Source: Viscum album
Lineage: Eukaryota; Streptophyta; Magnoliopsida; Santalales; Viscaceae
Reading direction: 5' to 3'
Length of the DNA: 64,000 nt
Assembly (NCBI GenBank): GCA_963277665.1
Contig: OY728163.1
Span: forward strand, 1,904,150,644-1,904,214,643
Every line of letters starts with the position of its first letter. Position 1 is the first letter of the stretch. The notes below the pieces were generated by a model. It ran no database searches and had not been told where the DNA came from. It was given only the letters and a program-made list of their open reading frames with translations. Made by a program: the position numbers and the translations under genes. Shown here piece after piece: positions 49,544-60,368 of the stretch.

Positions 49544-50665
49544 TCATTCCACCACATCGTTGTCATATTCAACATTGCCAATAGTGATCGCATGTGATTT
49601 CCCTTTGTCCTTTGCCTTCAGTGGTTGCTCATGTTGATCATCACTAACCCTTGGATTAGGGCAATTATTAGCATAATGCCCCATTTCCTTGCACTTGAAG
49701 CATTGAAGTGTTGGCGGTGCGTTCTCTGCAGTGTTTGCTTTATCATTAGAAACCCTTTTTCCATTACTTCGACACTCAGCTGCTCGATGACCTTCTTTTC
49801 CACACTTAAAACATTTTCTAGTCCCTTTTAGACAATCTCCACCATGCTTCTTCCCACACTTTGTGCATAAGGAAACATTCATCTTCTTTTCACCATTATT
49901 CTGAGATTTCTCCTTGAACTCCATCTTTCGTTTCTTGTCAAAACCATGAGATGGATATGTAACACCAACTTCCATTTCTACCTTGATAGCACAACGCACA
50001 ATTTCTTCATAGCTACTGAAGTCTCTTATAGCTAATGCCCTTCGAAGACTTGGTTTTAAGCCAGTGAAAAATCGATCAACTTTACTTTCAGGTTGGATGA
50101 TAATTCCAGAAGCATACCTTGCAAGTCTTGTAAAATTTGCTTCATAGGTACCAACAGGTTCATCGTCCCTTTGCTTCAGTTCAAGAAACTCTTTCTCCAT
50201 CTTTGTTCGAAGAATACGAGGGAAGTACTTATTGAAAAATAAGTTCTTGAACTCGTCCCATTCCATAGACTCAATTTCATCCCTTTGCCTTGTATTCTTA
50301 ATAAGATTCCACCATTGATCAGCATCTCCTTCCAAACGATACACTGCTAGGATGACTTTATCATGTTCAGAACATTGAAGAACTGAAAATATCTTTTCAG
50401 TAGTACTAATCCATTGTTCAGCAACTAATGGATCAGTAGACCCACTGAAAGAAGGTGGACGCTGCCTCATGAAGGATTCAACAGAATGTTGCTCCTTCCT
50501 TTGCTCGTTTGGAAGTCCTGCATGATTCATAGCTTGAGAAAGTTGTGTGATCATGGCTACAAGATTTTTCATTCCAGCTCCTATATCGTTTGGTTGCTCA
50601 GGGGTACAATCATTGCACTGCCCATCACATTCCGCATTAACACGGTTCCTTCGGGTTCCAGCCAT
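49544..50665 (-). CDS. gag: intact chromovirus-type Gag (373 aa)
   Basis: Structural Gag of a Ty3/gypsy element, which would form particles and bind genomic RNA. The ATG at 50665 (MAGTRRNRVN) is preceded by TTTTAGACG. The Retrotrans_gag domain spans about residues 62-235 (RPPSFSGSTDPLVAEQWI, EGDADQWWN, WDEFKNLFFNKYFP, LELKQRDDEPVGTYEANFTR, FFTGLKPSLRRAL), close to Tekay/Del Gags. Three zinc-knuckle-like motifs follow. The first is C267-C278, with shortened spacing. C285-C298 (CFKCGKEGHRAAEC) and C322-C335 (CFKCKEMGHYANNC) are CX2CX4HX4C. The frame stops 38 residues later, before any protease. No internal stop or shift occurs. It is the only intact retrotransposon protein gene in the window. 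Confidence 0.93.
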   Translation of the reverse strand: MAGTRRNRVNAECDGQCNDCTPEQPNDIGAGMKNLVAMITQLSQAMNHAGLPNEQRKEQHSVESFMRQRPPSFSGSTDPLVAEQWISTTEKIFSVLQCSEHDKVILAVYRLEGDADQWWNLIKNTRQRDEIESMEWDEFKNLFFNKYFPRILRTKMEKEFLELKQRDDEPVGTYEANFTRLARYASGIIIQPESKVDRFFTGLKPSLRRALAIRDFSSYEEIVRCAIKVEMEVGVTYPSHGFDKKRKMEFKEKSQNNGEKKMNVSLCTKCGKKHGGDCLKGTRKCFKCGKEGHRAAECRSNGKRVSNDKANTAENAPPTLQCFKCKEMGHYANNCPNPRVSDDQHEQPLKAKDKGKSHAITIGNVEYDNDVVE

Positions 50666-50911
50666 CGTCTAAAACCCCAAAAGAATTGTGTGAGAGGCAA
50701 AAATCATGCTAGGGAAAACAACATAATAAAGGGTTAGTACCCTCAATATCTAACATCTTAGGTTAAATTCGAAGATCGTTAGCGTAATTCTAGGACTATA
50801 ACCTATACGTATACTTAACCTTAGAGACATCCCTAGACATACCTTAGAAATATCTCTAGGGATCTCACTAAAGTTCTCGCATCCTAGTTTCCAAAGGTTG
50901 ACTAAACCTTT

Positions 50912-50923
50912 CCTCTGATACCA
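50912..50923 (-). promoter_or_regulatory. TR-GAG primer binding site
   Basis: TGGTATCAGAGG on the - strand, 2 nt after the 5' LTR end, is a perfect tRNA-iMet-type site. Confidence 0.9.
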
Positions 50924-52514
50924 ACTGTAGAGACCCGTATCTTGACGTACATGGACATTACATTACATTTGCGGAATACTTAGTACATAACAAAAACACA
51001 CACTAAAGGATCGTAATAGTTTAGTGTCTTTGGAAACTCGAAACGTAATCTTCTAATAGTGGTGAAAGTTCTTCAATATCTCCCATAAAGGTCATCCCTT
51101 TTTTCTACCTAAAACCTTTCTTTATATCCTGGGGAAAAGAAAACATAAAAGGGTGAGCTCAAATGCTCAGTAAGGGTAAACAAAGGAAATATCAATCACA
51201 TAATTTTCATAAGAACATAACATTTTTGGAAATCTTAACCTGCAAAAGAGAGCATAATTTCATAACATGGGATAAATCATAGTAGTGAAATGAAATCATA
51301 ACTTAAAACATTACTCATTGTGGCATACACACATAATCATAGAGAATCATTTCTTGTTAGTCAAGACTCATTGCCAAGACTATCTTAGTGGACAAAGTCC
51401 CTTTCTGAATCGAGTAATCCTCGTTTCAGTCCTGTTTCACTGAACCGGTATAACCTACCATTCCAGCCATGTCTATCTCATGAGATATAAAATCTTTACC
51501 CAATGCATTGGAGGGAGATATAGGTCCCACCCATCTCTTAATGAATCCTTTCTTATGTGTGCCACAAAATCATAAATCATACATCATTTCATAACCCATG
51601 TAATAAAAATGGGATTCTTAAACAACATGACATCATAAAACCATTCATATAAGATAAAGGAATTCATAAACATAATTCCATCACAACATAGTCAAATCAA
51701 TGTAAAAATATGGATAGAAACAGAACTCTTTATTATCTTAGATGGAAAATAATTTTGATAAAACACTTGAATTGAATTCTTGAGGAAAATATCCTTTCTT
51801 CTTCAAAATCAATTTCTTTTCACAAAACATCATGCAACTTTAAAAGAAAGAGATTTTATTGAAAATAGTCATGAAATATTTTAGAGGAAGCTTCATGAAA
51901 ATAAGGCTTTATAAAACAGTAGAAATCCGTTCGTGCCGTATAAGTTAAAAAAAAACATTCTTCGTACTTTTGTCGGAAAAATCAAAAAGTACCTCGTACG
52001 ACAAAAGATTCCTTTCATACATATTACTAAAAACTCACCGAAGGGTAAAAAATGGATTTAAACAATTGTAGGTGGATGGAAATAATATTACATTTTGATG
52101 AAACATGGATGTGGATGATAAAATACACCCCAGTAAATACTTACGAATAAACAATCTCGGATAAAAATGAGATTGTGATATTTCCCTTACCTTAGGTCCA
52201 ATTTGCTTCGTATGTGTCCGAACCTCCTGTATAATGATTTAAATAATGTCATTGACTTATTACAGAATCATATTCATTGTTATGATATCATATATGGTTC
52301 ACTTATGACATTATATTACCCGTTCTTTTGTAAATTCCATGTTAAAGAAGCGTTTTGGGTAAAATCGTTTCATTTATCGTAGGTGTTTTGACTTGTTGTT
52401 CTTGACATCATTATTACTTATATCATGATTTACTTACTTCCAGAATATAAAATATGATTTATATATCATATATATTCAGTATATATATATATATAATAGA
52501 TAGATAAATAAAAT

Positions 52515-52570
52515 GAAAAACACCGTTCATGGAGACGGTAGTCCGTACGTACGCATGAACGCTGTTTTTC
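52515..52570 (-). other. leader hairpin, distal (5' LTR copy)
   Basis: Identical to 45644-45699. Confidence 0.7.
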
Positions 52571-52708
52571 TTTCCTTATTGTCTTGAAATGGAAGTAAGT
52601 AGATGACATACATATAAATCCAGTAGCTTTATAATGTCATGTATTTCATTATTATTTCTTATATATACATTATAATCATTCTTAAATGGTTAACATGGAG
52701 AATGAATC

Positions 52709-52755
52709 TCATCGCGTCGTGGAGACGGTATTCCGTACGTACGCACGAGCGATGA
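52709..52755 (-). other. leader hairpin, middle (5' LTR copy)
   Basis: Identical to 45838-45884. Confidence 0.7.
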
Positions 52756-52895
52756 TATCATTTCTATAAATATTGAATTGAATTGGAGTGGATTATAAAA
52801 TATATCAGAATCATTATGATGTTGTAATAACTATGTATAGTTATTCTTTACACCATTATACCCATCCATGTAAGGTGGTGGTGGAAAATAGATTA

Positions 52896-52940
52896 CACCA
52901 CGGCGTGGAGACGGTATTCCGTACGTACGCACGCGCGGTG
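52896..52940 (-). other. leader hairpin, proximal (5' LTR copy)
   Basis: Identical to 46025-46069. Confidence 0.65.
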
Positions 52941-53274
52941 ATTTCTTTTTCCGTAGGATGGATAGATGGTGAAATAGGGTTGTTTCGTACTTATAATAAC
53001 ATATCAGTATATGAGTGATACTGATGTTATTACTTCATAATGAAACAACCTAAGAAGAAGAAGTGGAAGAAGAAATAAAGATGAAAGAATTGGTAACGGT
53101 AATTACCTCTTCTTTGAAGTGCCTCTTTGAGACCTCCTCTTAGGGCACTAGAATTGGTCTTTGAGGAAGACCAGAACCTCTAGGATGTTTCTAGGGAAGT
53201 GGAGAAGGGATTTTGGCAGGGGTTGGCCGAGCTTGAGTGCTCAAATTGGTGTGAGGAGGAGGGGGAGGAGGTGT

Positions 53275-53286
53275 CCTTTTATAAGG
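53275..53286 (-). promoter_or_regulatory. TR-GAG TATA box (5' LTR, the one driving gag)
   Basis: CCTTATAAAAGG on the - strand. The predicted start is near 53250. Confidence 0.7.
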
Positions 53287-55133
53287 GAGGAGAGGGGCAC
53301 CTTAGGAATTCTTAAAAATATTAATTTATAATAAATATAACCCCACTTAAAAACCTCCAAAAATGACTCATATTCGAAGCTTAGATGAGATAGGGTTGTA
53401 ATCTCATCAACCAATCAAATTTATACATGTTTGGATCTTATTTTAAACCTTATCAATTAGATTTAACTCTAAGTTAAATAATTTAACTTTTACCGTGTCT
53501 TTTTGTTTTCTTTCACTATATGGTTAATAAACTTACTATAACATGCCAAACGAACTCCAAATTGTATATTATTAATACATATATCCTTATCTAAGTTATT
53601 TGGCCGAACCTTAGATTTTTAGGAATAAAATAACAATTAATAATATAATATTTGATTTAAAAACTATTTTGTGTCAATTTTGACACTATTTGATATATGA
53701 TTTTTTTGAAAGTCATAAAAGAATTATATATTCGAACCAAGTTGATTAAATCAACACTAATATATCATAGTAACCTAGAAAATTAGTGGAATTCATAAAA
53801 AGTCTTAAATTACATTTATTTTGGTATTTATATTATCAATTATGTCAATATTTCATTAATAAGATAATTACTGCATCATATTTGTGTCATAAATAAATTA
53901 TATTATATGCTGTCTAAAAATTACAAATAAAATACCATCATGTAGGAAATCTTTTTAGCTTTCTAATGAATATTTATAGTCGAATTTATCTTATATATAA
54001 CCCCATATTAAAAATAATTTACTTATTAAACTTTGATTTTAACTATTTTAACCCTTCTTTAAATAAATTAATAATAAATGTCCTAATCTAATCCAAGTGG
54101 GCCTAAATGGTCATATTTTATTCCTAAGTTTGTTTTTGGTCGAATTACACTTGTCCAATAGAATTAGGACATGTGTTAGGGTAATATTAATATCATATTT
54201 ACCCTTAGTTACCCTATTTACTATTAACCGTGGTAAAAAAAGTAAAAAGTTACTATTCACCAAAAAATTATTTTCATCTCATTGAACCACATTTTAGTCC
54301 TTGATATTAACCGTGTCTCTCGGATTTTCGAAATTCCATTCACAGAAGCCGTAAAATTAAGTTTTATGCAAAATTCCGTTTTTAACCTACCACTTAGTGG
54401 TTTCACTATTCATCAAAAATTGAAAGTTTTCAGAAAAATGCCAAAATTTCATCCTAAGCTATATTTCATATTCCGAATTCAAAAATGAAGTCTATTTTAC
54501 CAAATTCATAACATAGAAGTTGCATTAATTAATTTTATAATTAAATCCCGCTGTTAAAACAAATAGCGTGTTTTTTAAGAAACAAAATCTATCAAAAGAT
54601 TGACACTTGATTATGTCTGGTTTAAATGTGAAATTACAAACAATGACCAACATTGTATTAAATTGTAAAAAATATATTCTAAATATACTTTAAAACCACT
54701 CAAATTAATAATTTATCACTATTAATTATTTCGATTAAAAAAAGTTGTTTTTAATTATAATTTAGTAATTTTCACTATTCATTAGAATATGAAAGTTATC
54801 CGAAAAGTACCAAAATTTCACCTTAGGCTAAATTCGATACTCCGAATCCAAAAATGAATTCCATTTTGAAAAATAAAATTTACAAAATTTCCAAAAAGTG
54901 GTTATTACTATTCATAACGGCTAGTTTTAATAATATTTTAATAGCATATCGTTGTTTCGTGAAACTCAGTATTGCGTACTACACACGCTATCGAGGAAGG
55001 TCGCGATTGCGTGTAACGGAAGGAAAGTCAAGGATGCGTATTGTGAAAGCTTCTTTTGTTGTAGCGTACAACACAAGACATTAATGAAATTAAAAAGAAT
55101 ATTTTTCATAAAATCTTGGGGCGTTACACAGTA

Positions 55134-55619
55134 GGAAGGGATTTCACATGAGAAATTAAAGAAGGGTGGATTTCACTAAGTTCCCTTGAGTGGGGTTAGT
55201 GATAAATCATGGGATGAGGATCGCCAGGGTATAATTGGTTCGAGTGAGAAATCAGGAAGGTGGGGTCGCTGCGTCGGAGGAGAAGAATCAGGGGTGACCA
55301 CGTGGAAGAAGGGGGATCCCAAGAGGTAGAGTGGCCGCCTCTGAGCCATGTCAGGGCCGCATAGAATCTATTTCAGAGCCACGTTAGAGAAGGATAATCG
55401 TGGTGAAGTGGGGTGACTGCATCGGAGGCACGTCGGAGGAGGAGGTGGGATTCTACGTCAGAGTAGCAATGGCGGGGAAGTGGAGTGGCCACACTGGAGG
55501 AGGATGATCATGGGGAGGTTGGGGAGAAGATTATTGAGGAGTATGGGTTTTAGGAGGAGAGGAAAAAGGGTTATGGAAAATTGGGGAGTGGGGGTGCGGT
55601 AATTTCCATGGGCAGCAAA
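55134..55619. other. G-rich right arm of the CACTA-like element
   Basis: Unlike its surroundings it is GC-rich, with ggagg, cgtcgg and tgggg words on the + strand, mirroring the C-rich left arm. No transposase motif is seen. An open frame of 90 codons on the - strand (55458-55730) crosses the transposon end and is not a gene. Confidence 0.5.
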
Positions 55620-55704
55620 AATTTTGTGGAAATAAATTGGATATAGCCACATTTTTTTGTCTATGGCTATAGTCCCGTAGATATAGCCCAGAATTCTAGT
55701 AGTG
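55620..55704. repeat. CACTA right terminus with subterminal unit
   Basis: tatagccacatttt...ctatggctatag is followed by a further tatagcc and the terminal ttctagtagtg. It pairs with the left-end repeats. Confidence 0.7.
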
Positions 55705-56363
55705 AAAGGTCTTGAAGGTAGAGGTACCATCTACCGGGGAAACATGGAATCCAATAATTAGGTATTTACCTCATTTATATTCAGTTATTATCCATGAGAT
55801 TTTTCATGATATATCTATAGATACATTTCATTCTTAGTTTATTGATTTAGATGGCATGAGTTTTAGTTTCTTACCTTTCCATATTTATTTTTTATTATCT
55901 AGTTATTTGAATGGAATTTTTTTATAGTTATTACCTTTTCATATTGTTTATGTACATTCATTTATTTTATTGATTATATGGAATGTGTGTTCAATTATTT
56001 ACCTTTTCATATTAACTGTTCTAATTGATTCATAATTTCTTCTGCTTTACTTAATCATACTGAGAATTTTAGCTCACCCTTATTATGTTTCTTTCCCTAG
56101 GTATCCCAGAAGCGTACTATGAAATATATGCATGGATTTACTAAATGGATTAGTGTTACCCTTGAAGTTATTTATTTATATTTTATAAAGAAAAAAAATT
56201 AGTTGGTAATTAGTGTTTCTATTTATAATATGAGACTCATTTATGCATATAGTTTACCAAGACTACAAAACTAATTGTTCTTTCAGGGCTTGATTCATTT
56301 TAATCATGCCAATATAATTGATAGCAGACACCGGTTCTGGGATTCTAGGGTTGGGTCGCTATA
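55705..56363 (+). repeat. LARD LTR2, last segment
   Basis: Homologous to 9268-9922 of LTR1. It includes the CTCACCC box and the CCTAG acceptor-like site at 56099-56100, and ends at about 56363 before gctaa. Confidence 0.82.
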
Positions 56364-56368
56364 GCTAA

Positions 56369-58167
56369 CAACCTATGTTCATTATACTTAGTTTATATAC
56401 AGAAAGTATCACAAACTAATGGTCATAGTCCTACTAAAATTCAATTTGGTAGGGATCCTTAAACTACACTTACCATGGTCAAGATTTTGCAAAACAATGT
56501 GATGAACAATTAATATTAACCAAATTAAAATCCATAGAATTACCAAGGTTCATTCTATAGAATAATTATCTCAAAAACACCCTAACTCTTGACCCCTAAC
56601 CCTAAGAGGATTATCCTCCCGTGACAAATTTGATAGAAGAAAATGAAATTATTGATATAAGTATTAAACAATTCACAATAATGTAATCCACCATTGAACT
56701 CATATAAAAGTAATTAAAAACTAGATTGAATGAGTAAATAATGATGAACACATAAATGGAAAAATGAATGAGAAAGGGAATGAAGAAAATAAAGATATTG
56801 GAATTACTATATAAAGCATTCATCATTTCCTAAATGAAATAAAAGGAAAACAACAAAGGATAAAGAAACCTATCTATGAAGAACTCTAGGTCATAACCCT
56901 TCGGTAGCCTCCCAACAGTCGATCCTCTACAATCCTTGAATGGAATTAATTTTATGCTACTGTAAGCCCTTATTTATAACCTAGTAATTCGTCATAGAGT
57001 TACCCCAGTTCAAAATCAGCATTCAATGGTTGATATAATCAAAAATATTAAACTCTTGTCGAAGATATCCTGAAAATCATTGTTTGTTATTCTATATAAC
57101 ACTTTCACCTCACGTAAATTTTAAATGATGTGTAATTTTTGGTCTTAGAATGATTCATTACATGTTGGTATCTTCCTATTAATGGCCTATAAATGGATTA
57201 GGGCATGAAACTTCACATCATATAATGATTTTATATGAGGTTTAAAATGTATTTTTACTATCAAAATCTCTATTTTACTCCGGTTCTTAAGCTTTGGGCC
57301 TCTGGAACCTCCCTTGTTCTCTTTGTAATCAATCATCAACCTTGTCTTCTTTATCATTATCTATTGTCATTCCATACCACTTTTTAGATTGATGGGAAGT
57401 TTCTTTTTGTTCCTCAATTGCCACATTTTCCTTTATATTTATCCAAAATTTCATTCCTACATAAGAATACGAAAAACATCAATATATTCCATGAAAATAA
57501 AACTTCACTCAATTAATATTCAATGATTTCACATATAAAACCCATCAATAAAATAGAGTTATCAACCAAAAAAATATAAAGAGTAACATCTAATTAAATC
57601 AATCTTTTGAGGAGAATTATCCCTCAAGTATTGAAGTTGATGAATTCACTATGTTCATCATTGGCTCCAATAATTCCCACATTTGTTCACTATCAATTAT
57701 AGATCTATAGATCACCTTCCATTATGCTTCTTCATGGACATATCCTATAATATATTGTTTTCTACCACTAATTCTAGAGATGATCTATAAAAATACTTTA
57801 ATAAAGGTATATTTGATTTTAGGAATTCAATAGATATTAAATTTTTTAATTAATTTATTCATCTATTATTTTACCCATGAATGAACTTAAATTAAATATA
57901 TCATGTGCATAGAATTTATATTTCACTTAGGGTAAAACCATATTTTGGAATTAACTATGGTCTCATTTTTCTTATAAGAGACTCTATTTGGGAGACATGT
58001 TATTATATTTGAAAAACTACTCACATGGAATATATTATATTTATTATTTTTCATATATAAATATAGAAGCTCCATGGGAAATATAATTCCACACTAACTT
58101 CATGAATTGCTCTGAAAATATTATTTAAAATATTACAAGGTATCATACAGAAAAACAATTCATTTCA
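56369..58167 (-). other. probable 3' LTR portion of the old chromovirus
   Basis: It lies directly downstream (- strand) of a purine tract at 58169-58183 and would continue at 5254 and leftward across the LARD. A TATAAATA at 56978-56971 on the - strand is a plausible promoter. No protein motif. LTR limits are not resolvable. Confidence 0.4.
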
Positions 58168-58168
58168 T

Positions 58169-58183
58169 TCCCCCCACCTTAAG
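58169..58183 (-). promoter_or_regulatory. chromovirus polypurine tract
   Basis: On the - strand aaggtggggggaat follows gagatgaaaattcctt, the usual end of chromovirus pol. Confidence 0.6.
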
Positions 58184-58214
58184 GAATTTTCATCTCAAAA
58201 AACAAAAAAAACTA

Positions 58215-58268
58215 CTTAAATAGGTGAGGGTGTTGTGCTCTCATCTGGTTCTCCCACTCCCAGGTGCC
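58215..58268 (-). pseudogene. chromodomain end of the chromovirus integrase
   Basis: Reads GTWEWENQMRAQHPHLFK, the C-terminal end of a chromovirus chromodomain region. The preceding part of the domain is degraded. Chromodomains guide integration to heterochromatin. Confidence 0.75.
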
Positions 58269-58989
58269 CTCATAAATATTCTTTACTACCAACAAACAAA
58301 TACCAAGGGAATCACTCACCCATGAAGGGTCTTCTCTTACTGGTCGTTAATGTCTATTGGATACTCAAAAATGGTAACTTCATCCTCAATTCTCATCTCA
58401 CCCTATTTAATAAATGTGATGGATCATGCATGTATATCCTTTGTTGTGACAAGTAGAAAACATAATGCACACAATTTAACTACGGTGGTAAGGATAGGTG
58501 GTATGTCACCTCACCAACCCTAAGAAGTATCTAGAAAGTGATAATGAATATTATAGATAGCCTTCCACCTAGGACAAATACCTATATTCCTCACCATGGT
58601 GAGACCTTAATGAACACATGGTATCCCTCATAAATCTCCAAAGGCCTTTTTTTTCAAAGAGGTTTTTTTATGTATTTGGGAAACCCTCTTCTAATCCTGG
58701 ATGATATGAACCTTGTCTTTCATCACTTACTTAAACTCTTTCCCTAAGTGCTATCTCTCTTGGTTTTTTCCATCACAACTGAGACTATAAGGGTATCTCA
58801 TACAAAGCCTCAAATAGTGTAGTACTAATGGTGTAATGGTAATTATTTTCATATGAAAACTACAATAATGAACCTCATAGTTTTATCCAAAATCCAATGG
58901 AAAATCCCATGGAATGTCCTCCATAACATGAATTGTTTGCTTTGTATGGTTATCTTTCTATGGTGTAATATTTTGATAAACTACAAATG

Positions 58990-59430
58990 AGTCTCAAGAA
59001 ACATATTTAATCCTATAAAAATTTGATATGTGAAGTGAAAATTAGGATCTGAAATAATAAATTTGGGAACTCCATGAATCCAAACTATCTCATACTTGTA
59101 TAAACATTCCAAACTATCCATATATTTTTTCTCTTAAAAGGATAATAAATTGACCGACTTGGTGATTCATTCTATAATGACTTAGATGGACTCATGAACT
59201 TTCATAGATCATGGAAGTACCATCATGAAATCCATGGACATACAATCCCACATCCACTCCATAACTTCAGGGGTTTGGTCTAAACTCATTGGAACCTAGT
59301 GCATGGACTTCCCCTATTGAAAAGTGATGATTCGATTGATGAACTCATTTATACTTTGTTTTAAACCTGGCCACTGAAAATGAAATCAATGGTATCAATT
59401 CATTTTCAGAACACTTGAATTAACCACTAT
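58990..59430 (-). pseudogene. chromovirus integrase core remnant
   Basis: The - strand reads MSLDQTPEVMEWMWDCMSMD and then FMMVLP around 59215-59285, followed by ITKSVN. This matches the gypsy integrase core (WEEISMDFVVGLP, DRLTKSAHF) including its first catalytic aspartate. Several stops interrupt it. Confidence 0.65.
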
Positions 59431-60137
59431 GGATAATTTATGAAACACCCTCAATATCTACCCTTTTATAAGTATTGGTACCATGATCCATCTTTGAAAA
59501 GAGATTATGTTATCCCATTCTTCAAAAAATACATCAAAAGCATGTCTTGTGGATATTTGGTCACATAATTCATCAAAATAGATATCTCCAAAATGTCATT
59601 CTCTGACACACTATAAAAGTTTTTGGGTAACAACCATTGACTGGAGATATGTTTCCTCACCTTCATCCACAATTTTCAATTACAAAGAGGATAACTTCTA
59701 TGTTTCATCTCTCAGTAACTACAAATGGGATTTCCTTCTGAGAGGATCTTCCACCACATTCACTTTCCTATGAGTATAGACTATCTCAAAATAATTTTCC
59801 TATAAGAACTCCATACATCACCTATGTCTCAATTTATGATCTTTATATGAGAATATATAAATGAGATTCTTTTGTTTCTAAAATATGATAAATCACTCTC
59901 CCATAAGATAGTGACACTAAGGCTTCATGGTGGAAACTAATTATGCAATATCCAAATCATGGGTCATGTAATTCTTCTTATGGGGTCTCATATTCCAAGA
60001 CCCATAAGAAATAAATGGTTACCTATGAACTAAAATGTATCAAAGACCATATTTTGAGGCATCACAGAACACTACATACTCAACAACCTCTTTTGGAAGT
60101 CTCAATATGGGGGGCACTCATCATCCTTTTCCAAATC

Positions 60138-60368
60138 TCATGGAAAGCCTATTGGAACTTCTTCATCTACATTAATGGAAACCCCTTTTGGGTTATGTAC
60201 ATTATATGTGATGAGATATTGGAGAAATTGATAATGAATATCTGATAATCGCCTATAAACCCAAGGAATATTCACACCCCTGTCATTATCTTGGGTGTCT
60301 CCCAAGCTATCACTTCCTCGATCTTTCTTGGTTTCACTAATAATCCCTTCTCTAAGATAAAATATCAA
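60138..60368 (-). pseudogene. chromovirus RT end / RNase H start remnant
   Basis: PWVYRRLSDIHYQFLQYLIT with NPKGVSINVDEEV aligns with the YYRRFI...FSKIA...L..LTKKGV...W..EC segment that joins RT to RNase H in gypsy pol. The frame before it is shifted. Confidence 0.6.

Larger units (their letters stand above)
51129..53106 (-). other. putative TR-GAG leader intron
   Basis: On the - strand AAGAG|GTAATT gives a donor at 53106. The expected start site is about 145 nt upstream. The acceptor would be the AG at 51130-51129 in ttttcttttccccAG|G, with CTCAC about 27 nt before it as a branch-point candidate. The interval contains all four leader hairpins and many ATGs. An alternative acceptor, gttttAG, ends at 50669, 3 nt before the gag ATG. 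Splicing at that site would also remove the primer site. Only motif and conservation evidence is available. Confidence 0.5.
44055..55128 (-). mobile_element. young TR-GAG-like gypsy retrotransposon (gag only, 4.2-kb LTRs)
   Basis: The two LTRs are each exactly 4203 bp. The cagta duplication (44050-44054, 55129-55133) is perfect. In element sense the LTRs run TGTAACGCCCC...GGTCTCTACA. The 2.67-kb interior has a perfect tRNA-Met primer site, an intact chromovirus-like gag and a purine tract AAGGGGGGTAGAA, but no pol. The LTR pair differs at only six positions. The layout is that of terminal-repeat retrotransposons with a GAG domain, which need pol in trans. The intact ends, primer site, gag and near-identical LTRs suggest recent movement. 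Confidence 0.93.
50926..55128 (-). repeat. TR-GAG 5' LTR (right copy)
   Basis: 4203 bp. This copy would drive transcription toward gag. It repeats all leader features of the left LTR at +6871. Confidence 0.95.
33995..55704. mobile_element. CACTA-like DNA transposon, 21.7 kb with nested insertions
   Basis: The left end tgctactacaaaa (33995) is a slightly mutated CACTACTACAAAA. The right end ttctagtagtg (to 55704) is the inverse. Flanking aaa (33992-33994, 55705-55707) is the 3-bp duplication typical of CACTA elements. The intact homologous site in LARD LTR1 (9268-9270) has aaa once. Subterminal hairpin repeats of tatagccacagttt type lie at the left end, with a related unit at the right. Without the 11-kb TR-GAG insertion it is about 10.6 kb. 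I find no transposase, so it looks non-autonomous or decayed. Its interior has C-rich blocks and a copia remnant. Confidence 0.75.
5260..56363 (+). mobile_element. LARD-like long-LTR gypsy retrotransposon, shell of the nest
   Basis: Two related ~4.7-kb LTRs flank a 2.0-kb internal region lacking intact protein genes. The start TGTAACACCC (5260) is a common gypsy LTR start. The element ends near 56363 (...gtcgctata). The 5-bp flanks tctaa (5255-5259) and gctaa (56364-56368) fit a target-site duplication with one mismatch. A tRNA-Met-type primer site lies after LTR1 and a purine tract before LTR2. LTR2 is interrupted by a Sirevirus and a CACTA-like element; removing them gives an original length of about 11.4 kb. 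The layout of long LTRs and a short, mostly non-coding interior is that of a Large Retrotransposon Derivative, presumably mobilised by proteins of a relative. Confidence 0.85.

Noticed and set aside
55458..55730. 90-codon minus-strand ORF
   Set aside because: It spans the CACTA terminus into the LARD LTR, so it cannot be an old gene. It is a by-product of the G-rich arm.
56611..56826. Hydrophobic 71-codon ORF that could be a membrane protein
   Set aside because: Phe/Ile/Tyr-rich translation is expected from AT-rich DNA. No start context or motif supports it.
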